Shown: positions 25,069-33,823 of the stretch, one piece after another
How positions within the stretch are numbered: the stretch's first letter is position 1
Layout of the letters: each line of letters opens with the position of its first letter
Origin: Pseudomonadota bacterium
Lineage (GTDB): Bacteria; Pseudomonadota; Alphaproteobacteria; Micropepsales; Micropepsaceae
Assembly (NCBI GenBank): GCA_018242105.1
Contig: JAFECP010000049.1
Span: 7,885-52,962 of the forward strand
DNA: 45,078 nucleotides
Direction: 5' to 3'
Notes under the pieces: model-generated
The model's database searches: none
What the model saw: only the letters and a program-made list of their open reading frames with translations
What the model was told of the DNA's origin: nothing
Translations under genes and position numbers: made by a program

Positions 25069-25985
25069 TGCCCCTCCACCGCGACGCTGAAAATATCGGC
25101 TGGCGTTACCACCAGGCCGATGAGCAAGCGCGCACCGACAGCCAGCACCAGGATGGCCAGCAACAGCCGCAACTGTTCGCCCCGCAGCCGCGATCCGGCG
25201 CGCACACCGAATTGCGCCCCCACAACGCCGCCCAGGATCAGGATCCCCGCCAGCATGATGTCCACGGTGTAGTTGCTCGCCGCCTGCAACACGGTGGTCG
25301 CGGCAGTGACGCAGAGAATCTGCAGGAACGATGTTCCCATCACCACGCTGGTCGGCATGCGCAGCAGATAGATCATCGCCGGCACCAGAATGAAGCCGCC
25401 GCCCACGCCCATGATCGCCGACAGGATACCGACAATGAATCCCAAAACCAGCGGCGGAAACACACTGATATAAAGCCGCGACTGGCGAAACCGCATCTTG
25501 AGCGGCAAGCCGTGAATCCAGTTGTGATGCCGCGCGGGCCGCGCCGGAAGCGGGTTGCCGCTGCGCGCGGCGCGCAGCGCTTGCTGGCTTTCGTTCAGCA
25601 TCAGGCCGCCGACAGTGCCCAGCAGGATCACATAGCCTGCCGACACGACGAATTCGGATTGTCCGGCTTCCCGCAGAAGCTTGAAGAGATAGACGCCGAT
25701 GCTGGTTCCCATCAGGCCGCCCGCGAGCAGAACGCCCGCCATCGCAAAATCCACAGTGCGGCGCTTCCAATGCGCGATCACCCCGGCCATGGACGACGCG
25801 GTGATGTGGCTCGCCGTCGTCGCCACCGCGACTTCGGAGGGGATGCCATAGAAGATGAGCAGCGGCGTCAGCAGGAAGCCGCCGCCCACGCCGAACATTC
25901 CGGAGAGAAAACCCACCGCTCCACCCATGCCCAGAATGATCAGCCAATGGACTGACATTTCTGCGATGGGCAAATAGATTTCCAT
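25065..25985 (-). CDS. Sulfite exporter TauE/SafE (TSUP) family membrane protein
   Basis: A 306-aa polytopic membrane protein with the duplicated TSUP repeats: FLSGMFGVGGGFLLTPLLIFYGIP near the N terminus and VGILSAIMGVGGGFILVPAMIYLLRMP in the middle, each with the glycine-rich loop followed by a helix, plus ILGGVVGAQFGVRAG near the end. TSUP carriers export sulfite, sulfonates or related organic anions. A cytosolic loop with RPARHHNWIHGLPLKMRF separates the halves. It is coupled to the TIGR02186 gene. No sulfur-metabolism gene lies nearby. Confidence 0.91.
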   Translation of the reverse strand: MEIYLPIAEMSVHWLIILGMGGAVGFLSGMFGVGGGFLLTPLLIFYGIPSEVAVATTASHITASSMAGVIAHWKRRTVDFAMAGVLLAGGLMGTSIGVYLFKLLREAGQSEFVVSAGYVILLGTVGGLMLNESQQALRAARSGNPLPARPARHHNWIHGLPLKMRFRQSRLYISVFPPLVLGFIVGILSAIMGVGGGFILVPAMIYLLRMPTSVVMGTSFLQILCVTAATTVLQAASNYTVDIMLAGILILGGVVGAQFGVRAGSRLRGEQLRLLLAILVLAVGARLLIGLVVTPADIFSVAVEGQ

Positions 25986-26073
25986 CCGTCAAACAGGCGC
26001 GAAAGAGGAATGATTGCGCTCGAAAGCGCGGCTCACATGGCGGAAGAAAGTCTGCGCGCGGGGTCCGCGCGGG

Positions 26074-28575
26074 TCAACCACCGAGGATGTCGGTTGCTGT
26101 GGGCGCCGTGTTGGCTGCGGGATCCATCGGCTGGGCGTGGAAGTTCTGCGCTGCTGCTTGCGCCGCCGCCTTGTCCGCCGGCGTGAGCTGTGTCGCCAGG
26201 GCATCGACGCGCGCCTTGGATTCGGAATCGCCGCCCGCCGCCGCGATGGCGTACCATTTGTAGGCTTCGGTCAGGCTCTGCTTCACGCCCATGCCGCGTT
26301 CATAAAGCACGGCAAGATTGAACTGCGAGTCCGAGAGGCCCATTTCAGCGGCGCGCGTGAACCATTGCGAGGCCTGCTGGAGATTTTTTGCGACACCCGA
26401 TCCCTCGGCGAACGCCACCGCAAGATTGTGCATCGCTTTGCGATTGCCCTTCTTCGCGGCGATTCCGTAAAGCTCGTCCGCTTTCTTGGCATTGGTCGGC
26501 ACGCCATGGCCGCGTTCGTAGAGCGTGCCCAGGCGATAGGCCGCCATGGCGTCGCCGCTGTTGGAAGCGCGCTCCAGCCAGCGCGCGCCTTCGGCTTCGT
26601 TCACCGTGAAGCCGTTCGTGCCGTCGAGATAGGAGAAGCCCAGCACCGCCTGCGCCTTCATATTGCCGCCATTGGCCAGCGCCGTGAGCTTCTGCGATGG
26701 CGTCATCGCCGCCGCTTTCGGCTGCTCGGCCGGCTTGGCGTTGTCCGGAACGGGCTTCACCGTCGCGGGCGGCACGTTGATCGGCTTGTTCTGCGCGGGG
26801 GCCGGCGGCGGCGTGGTATTGCTCATCGGCTGGCCGGCGGTGGCGTCCTCGCCCAGCGGGGGCGTGTAAGCCGCCGCCGGCGGCGTCGCCGGCTTCGGTG
26901 CAAGCAGTTGATTCAGATTCGACGGTTTGCGGATTTCCTTCGGCGCGCTGCCCATCTGGCTGAGGTAGGAGCCTATGGCGACAGCCAGCATGGCGAAGAT
27001 CGCGATGCCCGCAATCAGCAGGTAACGTGTTTTGGATTTCGGCTCGCCCGGCTCCGCAGCCGCATCCTTGTCGCGGCGTGAGCCCCAGGAGAAACCGCTG
27101 GAGGCAGGCTCTGCCACTTCCGTATTCGCGGCGCGCGCGGAACGGCGCGCGGCGGCGATGAAAGACTCATTGCCCGCCGGGGCAGCCGGCTGCGCGGCAG
27201 CGGCGGACGCAAACGTATCGGCGCCGAATTGGCTACCGCCGAACGAGGACGCGGAATCGAGCGGTCCCGTCTCAAACGGCGGCGGCGCGAACGGATCCTG
27301 TGCGGGCGGTTGATAGCCGGGCGAATTCGGGAAGGGTGGAAGATCGAGGATCGGCGCGCCGGCGCTTTGCGGGCCGCTGGCCGCATAGGGCATGGGCTGC
27401 GCGGCCTGCGGTTGCTGTGCGGCGGTTTCAAAGCCGCCAAGCGTGCCATTGGCGCTCTTCACCGCGCTGCGCAATTCGGTCAGCGCATCGCGGTGGCGCT
27501 TGTCGGCGGCATCGACGCGTTGCGCCAGTGTGCGCATCGTGTCTTCGAGGTTGCCGTTGTTGCCTTGCGTGCTGCGCTCGGTGGTCTCCAGGCGCGCAGC
27601 GATATCGGACAATGCATGCTCGATGCCGAGCAGGCGGCGGTCGAGCAGGGCGTCCTGACCCTTGGCTTCGAGGCGGGCGACATTCTCTTCCAGCCGCGCC
27701 ATCGTCCCGGAAGTCTGCGCTTCGCTGGCGGACAAGCGCGAATTGAGGCGGTCCAGCGTATCGCTCAGTTGCGCAAGCGTAGCAGCCTGACGCTGCATCT
27801 CGTTGGTTGAGATGTTGCGGTCGTCATGCGTCTTTTCGATATTGGCGATCGTGCGTTCGAGCGCATCGGCGCTGGAATGGGCGGCGCGCTCCACGGCGCG
27901 CACGCGTTCGTCGATCATGGCGATGCGCTGTTCCAGCGACCGCGACGTGCTTTCCGCTTCGGCGCGCTGTTCCACCAGACGGCCAGAAACGGATTCGACG
28001 TTGCCGGCGAGGGCGGTGAGCTGGTCGGCGGATTGGTTCGCGGTCTGTGCGATCTGGTCTGCGACCCGCGACAGGCCCTGATGCAGCGACCGCACGGCGT
28101 CTTTCAAACCATCCTGCGCCGATTGCTGTTCGACACGGCTGAGCCGGTCGCCAAGGCTCACCACATGCGCGCCCAACTGGTCGAAGGCTTGCGCCTGCTC
28201 GCGGGTGGCGATGTTGATCTCCGTCGCGGTTTTGCTCATCGCGCGGTTGTTTTCGGTCTGGCTGCGTTCCGTCGCTTCGAGGCGGCGGCTGACGCTGCGC
28301 AACTGTTCTTCGATGCGCTTGTAGGCGCTCTGCGCTTCGTTTTCGCTGCGCGACACGCTGTCCAGCATCGCGGCGCTTTCGCGCGCGGCTGGCGCGGCTT
28401 CGCGCATCGGCGCCATATCGGCGACTTCGGCGAAGGTGCGCATGATCCGGCGGGTCAGCCATTCGCCGACCGACAAGCCTTCACGCCGCGCAGCAGCACG
28501 TGCAGCCTCCCGGGCCTCGGGAGGTATGCCGGCCACGTTCCACGGGAGATCAGGCTGCATGTTTTGATTCGCCAT
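26074..28575 (-). CDS. PodJ-like coiled-coil and Sel1-repeat polarity/cell-envelope protein
   Basis: An 833-aa protein laid out like the alphaproteobacterial localisation factor PodJ. The N terminus is DLPWNVAGIPPEAREAARAA. A long predicted coiled coil (about residues 65-375, rich in Glu, Gln and Arg heptads), a Pro/Ala-rich linker (about 390-500) and one membrane helix (about 516-536, YLLIAGIAIFAMLAVAIG) follow. Then come a second Pro-rich periplasmic linker and about four Sel1 repeats (about 630-795, for example YRLGTLYERGHGV and FNLAVLYERGMGV). It probably acts at a cell pole or division site, with repeats in the periplasm. The start at 28575 (MANQNMQPD) is preferred to 28611. Confidence 0.85.
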   Translation of the reverse strand: MANQNMQPDLPWNVAGIPPEAREAARAAARREGLSVGEWLTRRIMRTFAEVADMAPMREAAPAARESAAMLDSVSRSENEAQSAYKRIEEQLRSVSRRLEATERSQTENNRAMSKTATEINIATREQAQAFDQLGAHVVSLGDRLSRVEQQSAQDGLKDAVRSLHQGLSRVADQIAQTANQSADQLTALAGNVESVSGRLVEQRAEAESTSRSLEQRIAMIDERVRAVERAAHSSADALERTIANIEKTHDDRNISTNEMQRQAATLAQLSDTLDRLNSRLSASEAQTSGTMARLEENVARLEAKGQDALLDRRLLGIEHALSDIAARLETTERSTQGNNGNLEDTMRTLAQRVDAADKRHRDALTELRSAVKSANGTLGGFETAAQQPQAAQPMPYAASGPQSAGAPILDLPPFPNSPGYQPPAQDPFAPPPFETGPLDSASSFGGSQFGADTFASAAAAQPAAPAGNESFIAAARRSARAANTEVAEPASSGFSWGSRRDKDAAAEPGEPKSKTRYLLIAGIAIFAMLAVAIGSYLSQMGSAPKEIRKPSNLNQLLAPKPATPPAAAYTPPLGEDATAGQPMSNTTPPPAPAQNKPINVPPATVKPVPDNAKPAEQPKAAAMTPSQKLTALANGGNMKAQAVLGFSYLDGTNGFTVNEAEGARWLERASNSGDAMAAYRLGTLYERGHGVPTNAKKADELYGIAAKKGNRKAMHNLAVAFAEGSGVAKNLQQASQWFTRAAEMGLSDSQFNLAVLYERGMGVKQSLTEAYKWYAIAAAGGDSESKARVDALATQLTPADKAAAQAAAQNFHAQPMDPAANTAPTATDILGG

Positions 28576-28707
28576 CCGCCGCACCACCATTAACGGTATC
28601 GGTGCCAACATATTGTGTAAAGAAAACAGGCCTCGCCGAGAGACGGTATGTCCCCCTTTGACCCATTCACTCCACAGCTACGTTGACCCCGCAGCGTTAA
28701 TTCGGAG

Positions 28708-29052
28708 TTAGCGGTGCTCGCGCACGCCCGCGCGGACGAGTTCCGGGCCGAGACGCCCGGTCGCCCAGGCCCATGCCATCCGGAAATCGGAGAACAGGGA
28801 CCAGAGCGGGTAAGTGAAGGTCGCGGGGCGATTCTTTTCGATGAAGAAGTGGCCGAACCAGGCAAAGCCATAGCCGCCGATCGGTGCGCCCAGCCCGAAC
28901 CAGCCATTGCCGGTGAGGAACAGCGCCATCAGCGATGCCAGCGCGACCAGCGTACCCGTGTAATGGATCGCGCGGGTCTGCGGCCTGGAATGCTCGCGCA
29001 GATAATAGGGCCAGAAGTCCGCGTAGCTCTCGATCGGCTGGTTGGTCTGCAT
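28708..29052 (-). CDS. DUF962/Mpo1-like membrane protein
   Basis: A 114-aa membrane protein of the DUF962 family (yeast YGL010w/Mpo1). The diagnostic N-terminal block YADFWPYYLREHSRPQTRAIHYTG and the GFAWFGHFFIEKNRPATF segment hold the conserved histidines that in Mpo1 bind iron for alpha-oxidation of 2-hydroxy fatty acids. Two hydrophobic helices lie between them. The role here, trimming hydroxylated fatty acids, is inferred from the yeast enzyme. The start at 29052 is the first methionine after a poorly conserved upstream extension. It is 8 bp downstream of the CAP-domain gene. Confidence 0.9.
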   Translation of the reverse strand: MQTNQPIESYADFWPYYLREHSRPQTRAIHYTGTLVALASLMALFLTGNGWFGLGAPIGGYGFAWFGHFFIEKNRPATFTYPLWSLFSDFRMAWAWATGRLGPELVRAGVREHR

Positions 29053-29059
29053 CGCACAC

Positions 29060-29776
29060 CTACCTTTTGGATTTGTGCCGCTTCCTGGCGGGGCGCACCA
29101 CTGTAGCACCCGGCGGCGGCGCGGGCGACGCGGCGCTGGCGGATTTTGCGCTATCATATTGTTGCACGGGACGCTGCGACATCTGCTGGTCGGGCGGCGG
29201 CAAGCCCATATCCGTCGCGAAGAGTTGGGTCACATACACCGTGTCGCCATTCACCGCCGCACCCACGCCTGTGCGATCGTAGGACGGATAGGCGAGGTTC
29301 TGCTTGTGCGCTTCGCTTGCCAGCCAGCCATCGACGAATTCATGCGCGAACTTGTCGGGGTCGACGCCAATCTGCGGCGTATAATGCTCGGCGGCGATGT
29401 TCTCGCCGAGCAAGCCCTGGAAATTCGCGTCCTCGTCCATGACGATGCTGGCCGTCGTCGAGCCATCGGGCGCGGTATGGGCCAGATAGTTCTTGTTGGC
29501 CATGTCCTTGCTCTTCTGCCGCGCGACGCCGACAAGCTCGGAATCGAGCGACAATGGCTTGGCGCTCGGATCAATCTTCAGGCGTTGTGCTTCGACCAGA
29601 TCGTTGATGCGCGCTTCCAGGGTCGCCATCTGCGTGCGCGGATCGGGCGGCGGTGGAGGCGGCTTGTGCAGCGGGCCGCCGAAATCGGCACAGGCGGCCA
29701 GAAGCATTGCAGCAGCAAAGACAACGCACACCCTCCCCGTGAGGGAAGGATGAAACGCTTCCGGCGTTTGGCTCAC
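29060..29776 (-). CDS. CAP-domain (SCP/PR1-like) lipoprotein
   Basis: A 238-aa predicted lipoprotein: a hydrophobic segment [13 protein letters not shown] ends in a lipobox cysteine, then a Pro-rich linker ([10 protein letters not shown]) leads to a CAP domain. CAP hallmarks are [25 protein letters not shown] and [14 protein letters not shown]. The C-terminal end is basic ([11 protein letters not shown]), as if to bind DNA, nucleotides or peptidoglycan. I place the start at GTG 29776, which overlaps the thiolase stop as GTGA; the longer frame to 29824 lies inside the thiolase gene. Bacterial CAP proteins are exported, often of unknown activity. Confidence 0.82.
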   Translation of the reverse strand: MSQTPEAFHPSLTGRVCVVFAAAMLLAACADFGGPLHKPPPPPPDPRTQMATLEARINDLVEAQRLKIDPSAKPLSLDSELVGVARQKSKDMANKNYLAHTAPDGSTTASIVMDEDANFQGLLGENIAAEHYTPQIGVDPDKFAHEFVDGWLASEAHKQNLAYPSYDRTGVGAAVNGDTVYVTQLFATDMGLPPPDQQMSQRPVQQYDSAKSASAASPAPPPGATVVRPARKRHKSKR

Positions 29777-30978
29777 TGCAGGATCTCGAACAGGCCTGCC
29801 GCGCCCATGCCTCCGCCAATGCACATGGTGACGACGCCGAGCTTCGCCTTGCGGCGGCGCCCTTCGATGAGCAGATGGCCCGTCATGCGCGCGCCGGACA
29901 TGCCATAGGGATGGCCGATGGAAATCGCGCCGCCATCGACATTCAGCTTGTCATAAGGAATGCCCAGCTTGTCGGCGCAATAGATCGTCTGGCTGGCGAA
30001 AGCTTCGTTCAGTTCCCAGATGTCGATATCGGAAACCTTAAGGCCGTGCCGCTCCAGCAAGCGTGGCACGGCAAAGACAGGTCCGATGCCCATTTCATCC
30101 GGCTCGCAGCCGCAGACCGCGAAACCGCGGAAGATGCCGAGCGGCTTGATGCCGCGCTTTGCGGCGACAGCGCCATCCATGACGACCGCAGCCGATGCGC
30201 CATCCGAGAACTGGGAAGCATTGCCGGCGGTGATGTATTTGCCGACTTTCACTTCCTGTCCGCCCTGGAACACGGGCTTGAGCGACTGCAAGCCTTCCAG
30301 TGTCGTGTCGGGGCGATTGCACTCGTCTTTATCGACTGTGTAATCGACGATGGTTTCCGTGCCGGTCGCCTTGTCGAGCTTTTTCATCTTGGTCTTCATC
30401 GGCACGATTTCGTCGGCGAATTTCTGCGCCTGCTGTGCGGCAGCCGTGCGGCGCTGGCTTTCCAGCGCGTATTCGTCCTGACGCTCGCGCGAAACCTTGT
30501 AGCGCTCCGCCACGATCTCTGCGGTTTCGATCATCGACATCCACAGCGCGGGCTTCACCTTCATCAGGTGCTCTTCTGTGATGTTCTTGGTGTTCATGCC
30601 GCCCATCTGCACCAGCGAGATGGATTCGACGCCCGAGCCGATCGCAATGGGCGTGCCTTCGGTGATGATCTGCTGCGCTGCCATTGCGATGGCCTGAAGG
30701 CCCGAAGAGCAGAAGCGGTTGATCGTTGTGCCGCCGGTCGTCACCGGGCATCCCGCCCAGATCGCGGCGTTGCGCGCCACGTTCATGCCGGTCGCGCCTT
30801 CCGGTTGCGCGCAGCCCATATAGACGTCTTCGATTTCCTTGGGATCGAGGCCGGACTTGGCGATGGCGTGTTTGACGGCATGACCGCCCATCGCCGCGCC
30901 ATGGGTCATGTTGAAGCCGCCGCGAACGGATTTGGCGAGGCCCGTGCGGGCAGTGGAAACGATGACGGCTTCTCTCAT
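29773..30978 (-). CDS. Acetyl-CoA C-acyltransferase (thiolase)
   Basis: A 401-aa thiolase that cleaves 3-ketoacyl-CoA with CoA, or condenses two acyl-CoAs. The nucleophilic cysteine is Cys90 in [11 protein letters not shown], the NEAFA motif is in [10 protein letters not shown], and [10 protein letters not shown] plus the second catalytic cysteine in [15 protein letters not shown] close the active site. The long insertion ([20 protein letters not shown]) and size are those of beta-oxidation (FadA-like) thiolases rather than PhaA-type. It is coupled to the CAP lipoprotein gene by a GTGA overlap. No fadB-type partner is adjacent. Confidence 0.93.
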   Translation of the reverse strand: MREAVIVSTARTGLAKSVRGGFNMTHGAAMGGHAVKHAIAKSGLDPKEIEDVYMGCAQPEGATGMNVARNAAIWAGCPVTTGGTTINRFCSSGLQAIAMAAQQIITEGTPIAIGSGVESISLVQMGGMNTKNITEEHLMKVKPALWMSMIETAEIVAERYKVSRERQDEYALESQRRTAAAQQAQKFADEIVPMKTKMKKLDKATGTETIVDYTVDKDECNRPDTTLEGLQSLKPVFQGGQEVKVGKYITAGNASQFSDGASAAVVMDGAVAAKRGIKPLGIFRGFAVCGCEPDEMGIGPVFAVPRLLERHGLKVSDIDIWELNEAFASQTIYCADKLGIPYDKLNVDGGAISIGHPYGMSGARMTGHLLIEGRRRKAKLGVVTMCIGGGMGAAGLFEILQ

Positions 30979-31063
30979 TGGGCTCTCCGGAAATTGTCCG
31001 GGGCGGACCCTAGCCCGCGCCGTGGCGTGGCGGAAGGGTGCCCAAGAGGATGTCAGTCCAAAC

Positions 31064-31318
31064 TCAGATATGGGCGCCCATATCGGCCCATTCCGGCGCG
31101 GCGCGTGCGCGGCTGCGGTGGGTGATCATCTCATCGTGCAGATGGCGCACCGTGGTGCTGCCGGTCTTTACGAACAGGAACGGCAGGAAGCCGTGCATCA
31201 TGCAGGCGCTGCCGGCAGCGATCATGCGCGCGCCGAACGCACAGGCCGTCGCCAGATGCTCGGAATAGGTTTCGCCGACCGAGCGCGGATGATCCGTAAA
31301 GAGCTTTTCGAACGTCAT
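31064..31318 (-). CDS. DUF6356 family small protein
   Basis: An 84-aa protein starting [18 protein letters not shown], the characteristic beginning of DUF6356 proteins, which are small, probably membrane-associated and common in alphaproteobacteria. A moderately hydrophobic central helix ([21 protein letters not shown]) contains two cysteines and a histidine; the C-terminal third is charged. The function is unknown. The start at 31318 is chosen because the upstream extension of the frame is non-coding in character. It stands alone between the thiolase and membrane-protein genes. Confidence 0.8.
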   Translation of the reverse strand: MTFEKLFTDHPRSVGETYSEHLATACAFGARMIAAGSACMMHGFLPFLFVKTGSTTVRHLHDEMITHRSRARAAPEWADMGAHI

Positions 31319-31364
31319 CGGGGTGTCTCCATAACGCGGAACATCACGCAAAACTGTGGCGGCT

Positions 31365-31913
31365 TTACGCCTGCCGGGACGCCAGAAGATGCGAAGGATA
31401 GCGCACCGTGAAGCCGATCGCGAGCGCCAGCGCTGCCAGCCCGATCGCGACATCGAGTGTGAAAGACAGATGGTGTGCGAAAGTCGTCAGGCCATCGGCG
31501 ACCGCCATCACCAGAAACGCGGTGGCCCAGACTGTGCTCAGGACATAGGTTGCCCGCACAAATTGCGGCGTGCCCCAGAACGGCTCGGGCATTTCATCGC
31601 GCACATATTCTTCGGTGAAAGGAATTCGCCGCGCCATGGAAACCAGGGCGAGCAGGAGCAGGACAACGTCGGCGATCATGCGCACCGCCTGCACCGGAAG
31701 GCTCGGCTGGATGAAGCCGGTATAGATCGCAAGCATCGCGAACAGCATCAGGCAGGTGATGTCGAGCATGCGGATCATCTTGGCGTGCAGGAAGTCGCGG
31801 ATGCCGATTGCGAACGCGGCGGCGAAGGCAAGCCAGAGCGCCAGGCTTACCGAAACGCCGGTGAACAGGGCGAACACGATGAAAGGTACGAAACCGAGCA
31901 GAATGCCCATCAC
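31365..31913 (-). CDS. Conserved hypothetical membrane protein
   Basis: A 182-aa protein with about five or six hydrophobic helices: ILLGFVPFIVFALFTGVSVSL, ALWLAFAAAFAIGI, ITCLMLFAMLAIYTGFI, IADVVLLLLALVSMA, LSTVWATAFLVMAVADG and VAIGLAALALAIGFTV. A charged loop (RRIPFTEEYVRDEMPEPFWG) sits in the middle. I do not recognise a named family. It lies downstream of the terminator hairpin of the secreted repeat-protein gene, so it probably has its own promoter. Confidence 0.75.
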   Translation of the reverse strand: MMGILLGFVPFIVFALFTGVSVSLALWLAFAAAFAIGIRDFLHAKMIRMLDITCLMLFAMLAIYTGFIQPSLPVQAVRMIADVVLLLLALVSMARRIPFTEEYVRDEMPEPFWGTPQFVRATYVLSTVWATAFLVMAVADGLTTFAHHLSFTLDVAIGLAALALAIGFTVRYPSHLLASRQA

Positions 31914-31940
31914 GCCGATCCAGAGCGATGAATGGAAGAC

Positions 31941-31961
31941 GGGGCGCCGGTGCGGCGCCCC
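31941..31961 (-). terminator. Hairpin terminator after the secreted repeat-protein gene
   Basis: A perfect 9-bp stem (GGGGCGCCG/CGGCGCCCC) with a GTG loop lies 12 bp past the stop of the - strand gene ending at 31974. The following minus-strand bases (GTCTTCCATTC) are only moderately T-rich, so efficiency may be partial. Confidence 0.55.
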
Positions 31962-31973
31962 GCTTACGCTTGC

Positions 31974-33197
31974 CTATTTAGGCGCGGGTGTGCCCTTGGC
32001 TTTCACCTGCGCGTAAAGCGACCACAGATGCGCCGCGCGTGCACGCACCTCATTGCCGCCAACCTTCGCCAGGGTCGCTTGCGCCTCGTCGGTCTTGCCT
32101 TGTGCGGCAAGTGATGTGCCCAGAAGCATGTTGGCTTCGCCGGAGTCCTTGACGCCTTTGGCCAAGGCGCTGCGCGCCATCGCTTCCGCATCGGCATAGC
32201 GGCCATAGCCCCAATAGTCCTCGCCGACCCGCAACGCATCTTCGCCGCGCTTGGACTTGGATGCCGCGGACGCCGCGACGGACAGCACGCCTGCGTCTTG
32301 TGCCGCAGCGTTACGCGCCGTTGCGTAGCCTTTGCCCAACTGCCCAGAGGTGAGCTTTCCAGCCGCAATGCCTTTGTCGTAAGCGCTCAGCGCTTCCTTA
32401 TCGAGCTTCTGCTGCGTGGCCAGCTCGCCCCAGATGACGTAATCGTCGCCCTTCTGCATCGCGCCCACCTGATTGCGCAGGCGATAGAGATACAGCGCGT
32501 CGATGGAATTGGCCTTATGGCTCAGAGCGTCGTCGATGAGACGGCCCCAATCTTCCGGGTTGTTGGTGTTGAGGACGATTGCTTCCACACTCTTGCGTGC
32601 GGCATCCGGGTTGGTCTTGCCCTCGATGTTGCCGAGAATGATCTGTGCGTTCGGCTGCGGGCTTTTTCCTGCGGCCTTCGAAAGGTCCAGGGATTTTTGC
32701 GCATATTTCTGCGCGTTCGCCATGTCCTTGGTGTTGTAGTAGGCGACGGCGGCCGCGGCGGCCATCGCGTCGTCGAGTGCATTCATCTGGTCGAGAGCCG
32801 GCACATATTTTACAGCCTTGTCGTACTGCTGCGCCTGAACGGTGAGCAGAAGGGCGTTGTGATACATGTCTTTCTTGTCTTCATCGGGAAGCGCCGGGGA
32901 GTCGGCGGCGGCCACCGAGGCGGTCGTCGCCGTCGAATAATCCTTGGTGTTGATCGCCACGACCGAGAGGAATTTGTTGATCGTATAGACCTCATACGGA
33001 TTCGGGTTCGGGACCGCCTGTGCCTGCTTGATGTCGGCAAGCGCGGTCGCCCAATCCTTCGCGGCCATGGCCTTTTGCGCTTCGACCAGCGGTGCGCCGA
33101 CAGCCTTGCCGACCTTGTCCTCCGCATGTGCGGCGGCAATGGCTGTGGCTGACATCAGCGCCGCAACGAAAGCGGCGCGGAGAAAATTCTTTTTCAT
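31974..33197 (-). CDS. Secreted TPR-like repeat protein
   Basis: A 407-aa protein with a clear Sec signal peptide (MKKNFLRAAFVAALMSATAIAAAHA, cleavage expected after AHA) followed by helical repeats that look like degenerate TPRs: VEAQKAMAAKDWATALADI, YDKAVKYVPALDQMNALDD, DMANAQKYAQKSLDLSKAAG and EANMLLGTSLAAQGKTDEA. It is therefore probably a periplasmic scaffold. GAGGAATCCC precedes ATG 33197, favouring this start. I recognise no catalytic motif. It is divergent from the first thioesterase gene across 185 bp that contain a tandem 9-bp repeat and a palindrome. Confidence 0.8.
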   Translation of the reverse strand: MKKNFLRAAFVAALMSATAIAAAHAEDKVGKAVGAPLVEAQKAMAAKDWATALADIKQAQAVPNPNPYEVYTINKFLSVVAINTKDYSTATTASVAAADSPALPDEDKKDMYHNALLLTVQAQQYDKAVKYVPALDQMNALDDAMAAAAAVAYYNTKDMANAQKYAQKSLDLSKAAGKSPQPNAQIILGNIEGKTNPDAARKSVEAIVLNTNNPEDWGRLIDDALSHKANSIDALYLYRLRNQVGAMQKGDDYVIWGELATQQKLDKEALSAYDKGIAAGKLTSGQLGKGYATARNAAAQDAGVLSVAASAASKSKRGEDALRVGEDYWGYGRYADAEAMARSALAKGVKDSGEANMLLGTSLAAQGKTDEAQATLAKVGGNEVRARAAHLWSLYAQVKAKGTPAPK

Positions 33198-33306
33198 GGG
33201 ATTCCTCATGCTAATGGGCGCGCCGGTGGTTCCGCCGCCTTGTGCCCCCTCTGTTATCGGGTGACAGTCTAGTGTGGCGATTTCGTGTTTCCAATGCGCG
33301 CCAACC

Positions 33307-33356
33307 GCGCCAAAAGCGCCAAAACCGCACACGATCACGCAATGTTGCACTGCAAC
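33307..33356. promoter_or_regulatory. Tandem GCGCCAAAA repeat and GTTGCA-c-TGCAAC palindrome in a divergent promoter
   Basis: Two perfect head-to-tail copies of GCGCCAAAA (33307-33324) are followed by the 13-bp inverted repeat GTTGCACTGCAAC (33344-33356), all between the divergent secreted-protein and thioesterase genes. TGCA-containing palindromes of this form resemble sites bound by PhaR-type regulators of polyhydroxybutyrate metabolism, but no pha gene is present, so the identity of the binding protein is open. Confidence 0.4.
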
Positions 33357-33382
33357 GGGAAACTGCATATCACCGGAAGGCT

Positions 33383-33823
33383 ATGCCACTCGTCCAGCCG
33401 CCACGACCTGCGGGAATCCCAGAAGATGCAGAAATCGCCTCCACGGGCGGTTTCAACAAATATGTCGGACCGCTCTATCGTCTGGCGGATTTGGAGGGCG
33501 GCGCGGTAAAGCGCTTCGCCTTCGCCGCCGCGCAGCAGCATATGAACGGTTCGGGCAGCGTGCATGGCGGCATGTTGATGACATTCATGGATACATCCAT
33601 GAGCCGCACATCGCGTCTCATCTCCGAAGCGAAGGGCACGGCGACCGTTTCGCTGACCTGCGACTTCGTCGCGCCCGCCAAACTCGGCGACGTGATTGAA
33701 TCGCGCGTGCGCGTCACGCGCCGCACCCGCACCATCGTCTTTCTATCCTGCGAACTTGTGTGCGGCGAGCGCGTGCTGATGGTCGGCAGCGGCGTCTGGA
33801 AGATCAGCGGCGCGGAAGAATGA
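33383..33823 (+). CDS. PaaI-type hotdog thioesterase (first of a tandem pair)
   Basis: A 146-aa single-hotdog thioesterase of the PaaI family. The core motif is GSGSVHGGMLMTFMDTSMSR, with the catalytic-type H-G-G and a downstream aspartate. The strand TVSLTCDFVAPAKLGDVIE and the basic RVRVTRRTRTIVF finish the fold. Such enzymes release CoA from aryl- or acyl-CoA. ATG 33383 is preceded by GGAAGG; longer frames run into the promoter. It overlaps the next gene by ATGA and is clearly paralogous to it. Confidence 0.88.
   Translation: MPLVQPPRPAGIPEDAEIASTGGFNKYVGPLYRLADLEGGAVKRFAFAAAQQHMNGSGSVHGGMLMTFMDTSMSRTSRLISEAKGTATVSLTCDFVAPAKLGDVIESRVRVTRRTRTIVFLSCELVCGERVLMVGSGVWKISGAEE

Noticed and set aside
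24301-25992. 563-aa version of the TIGR02186 protein extended across the TSUP gene
   Set aside because: Only the part after 25068 has protein-like sequence with a signal peptide; the rest is the TSUP gene in another frame.
29729-29750. CCCTCCCCGTGAGGG inverted repeat near the CAP-protein start considered as a terminator or REP element
   Set aside because: The stem is only about five pairs, lies within the N-terminal coding part of the CAP gene and has no T-run.
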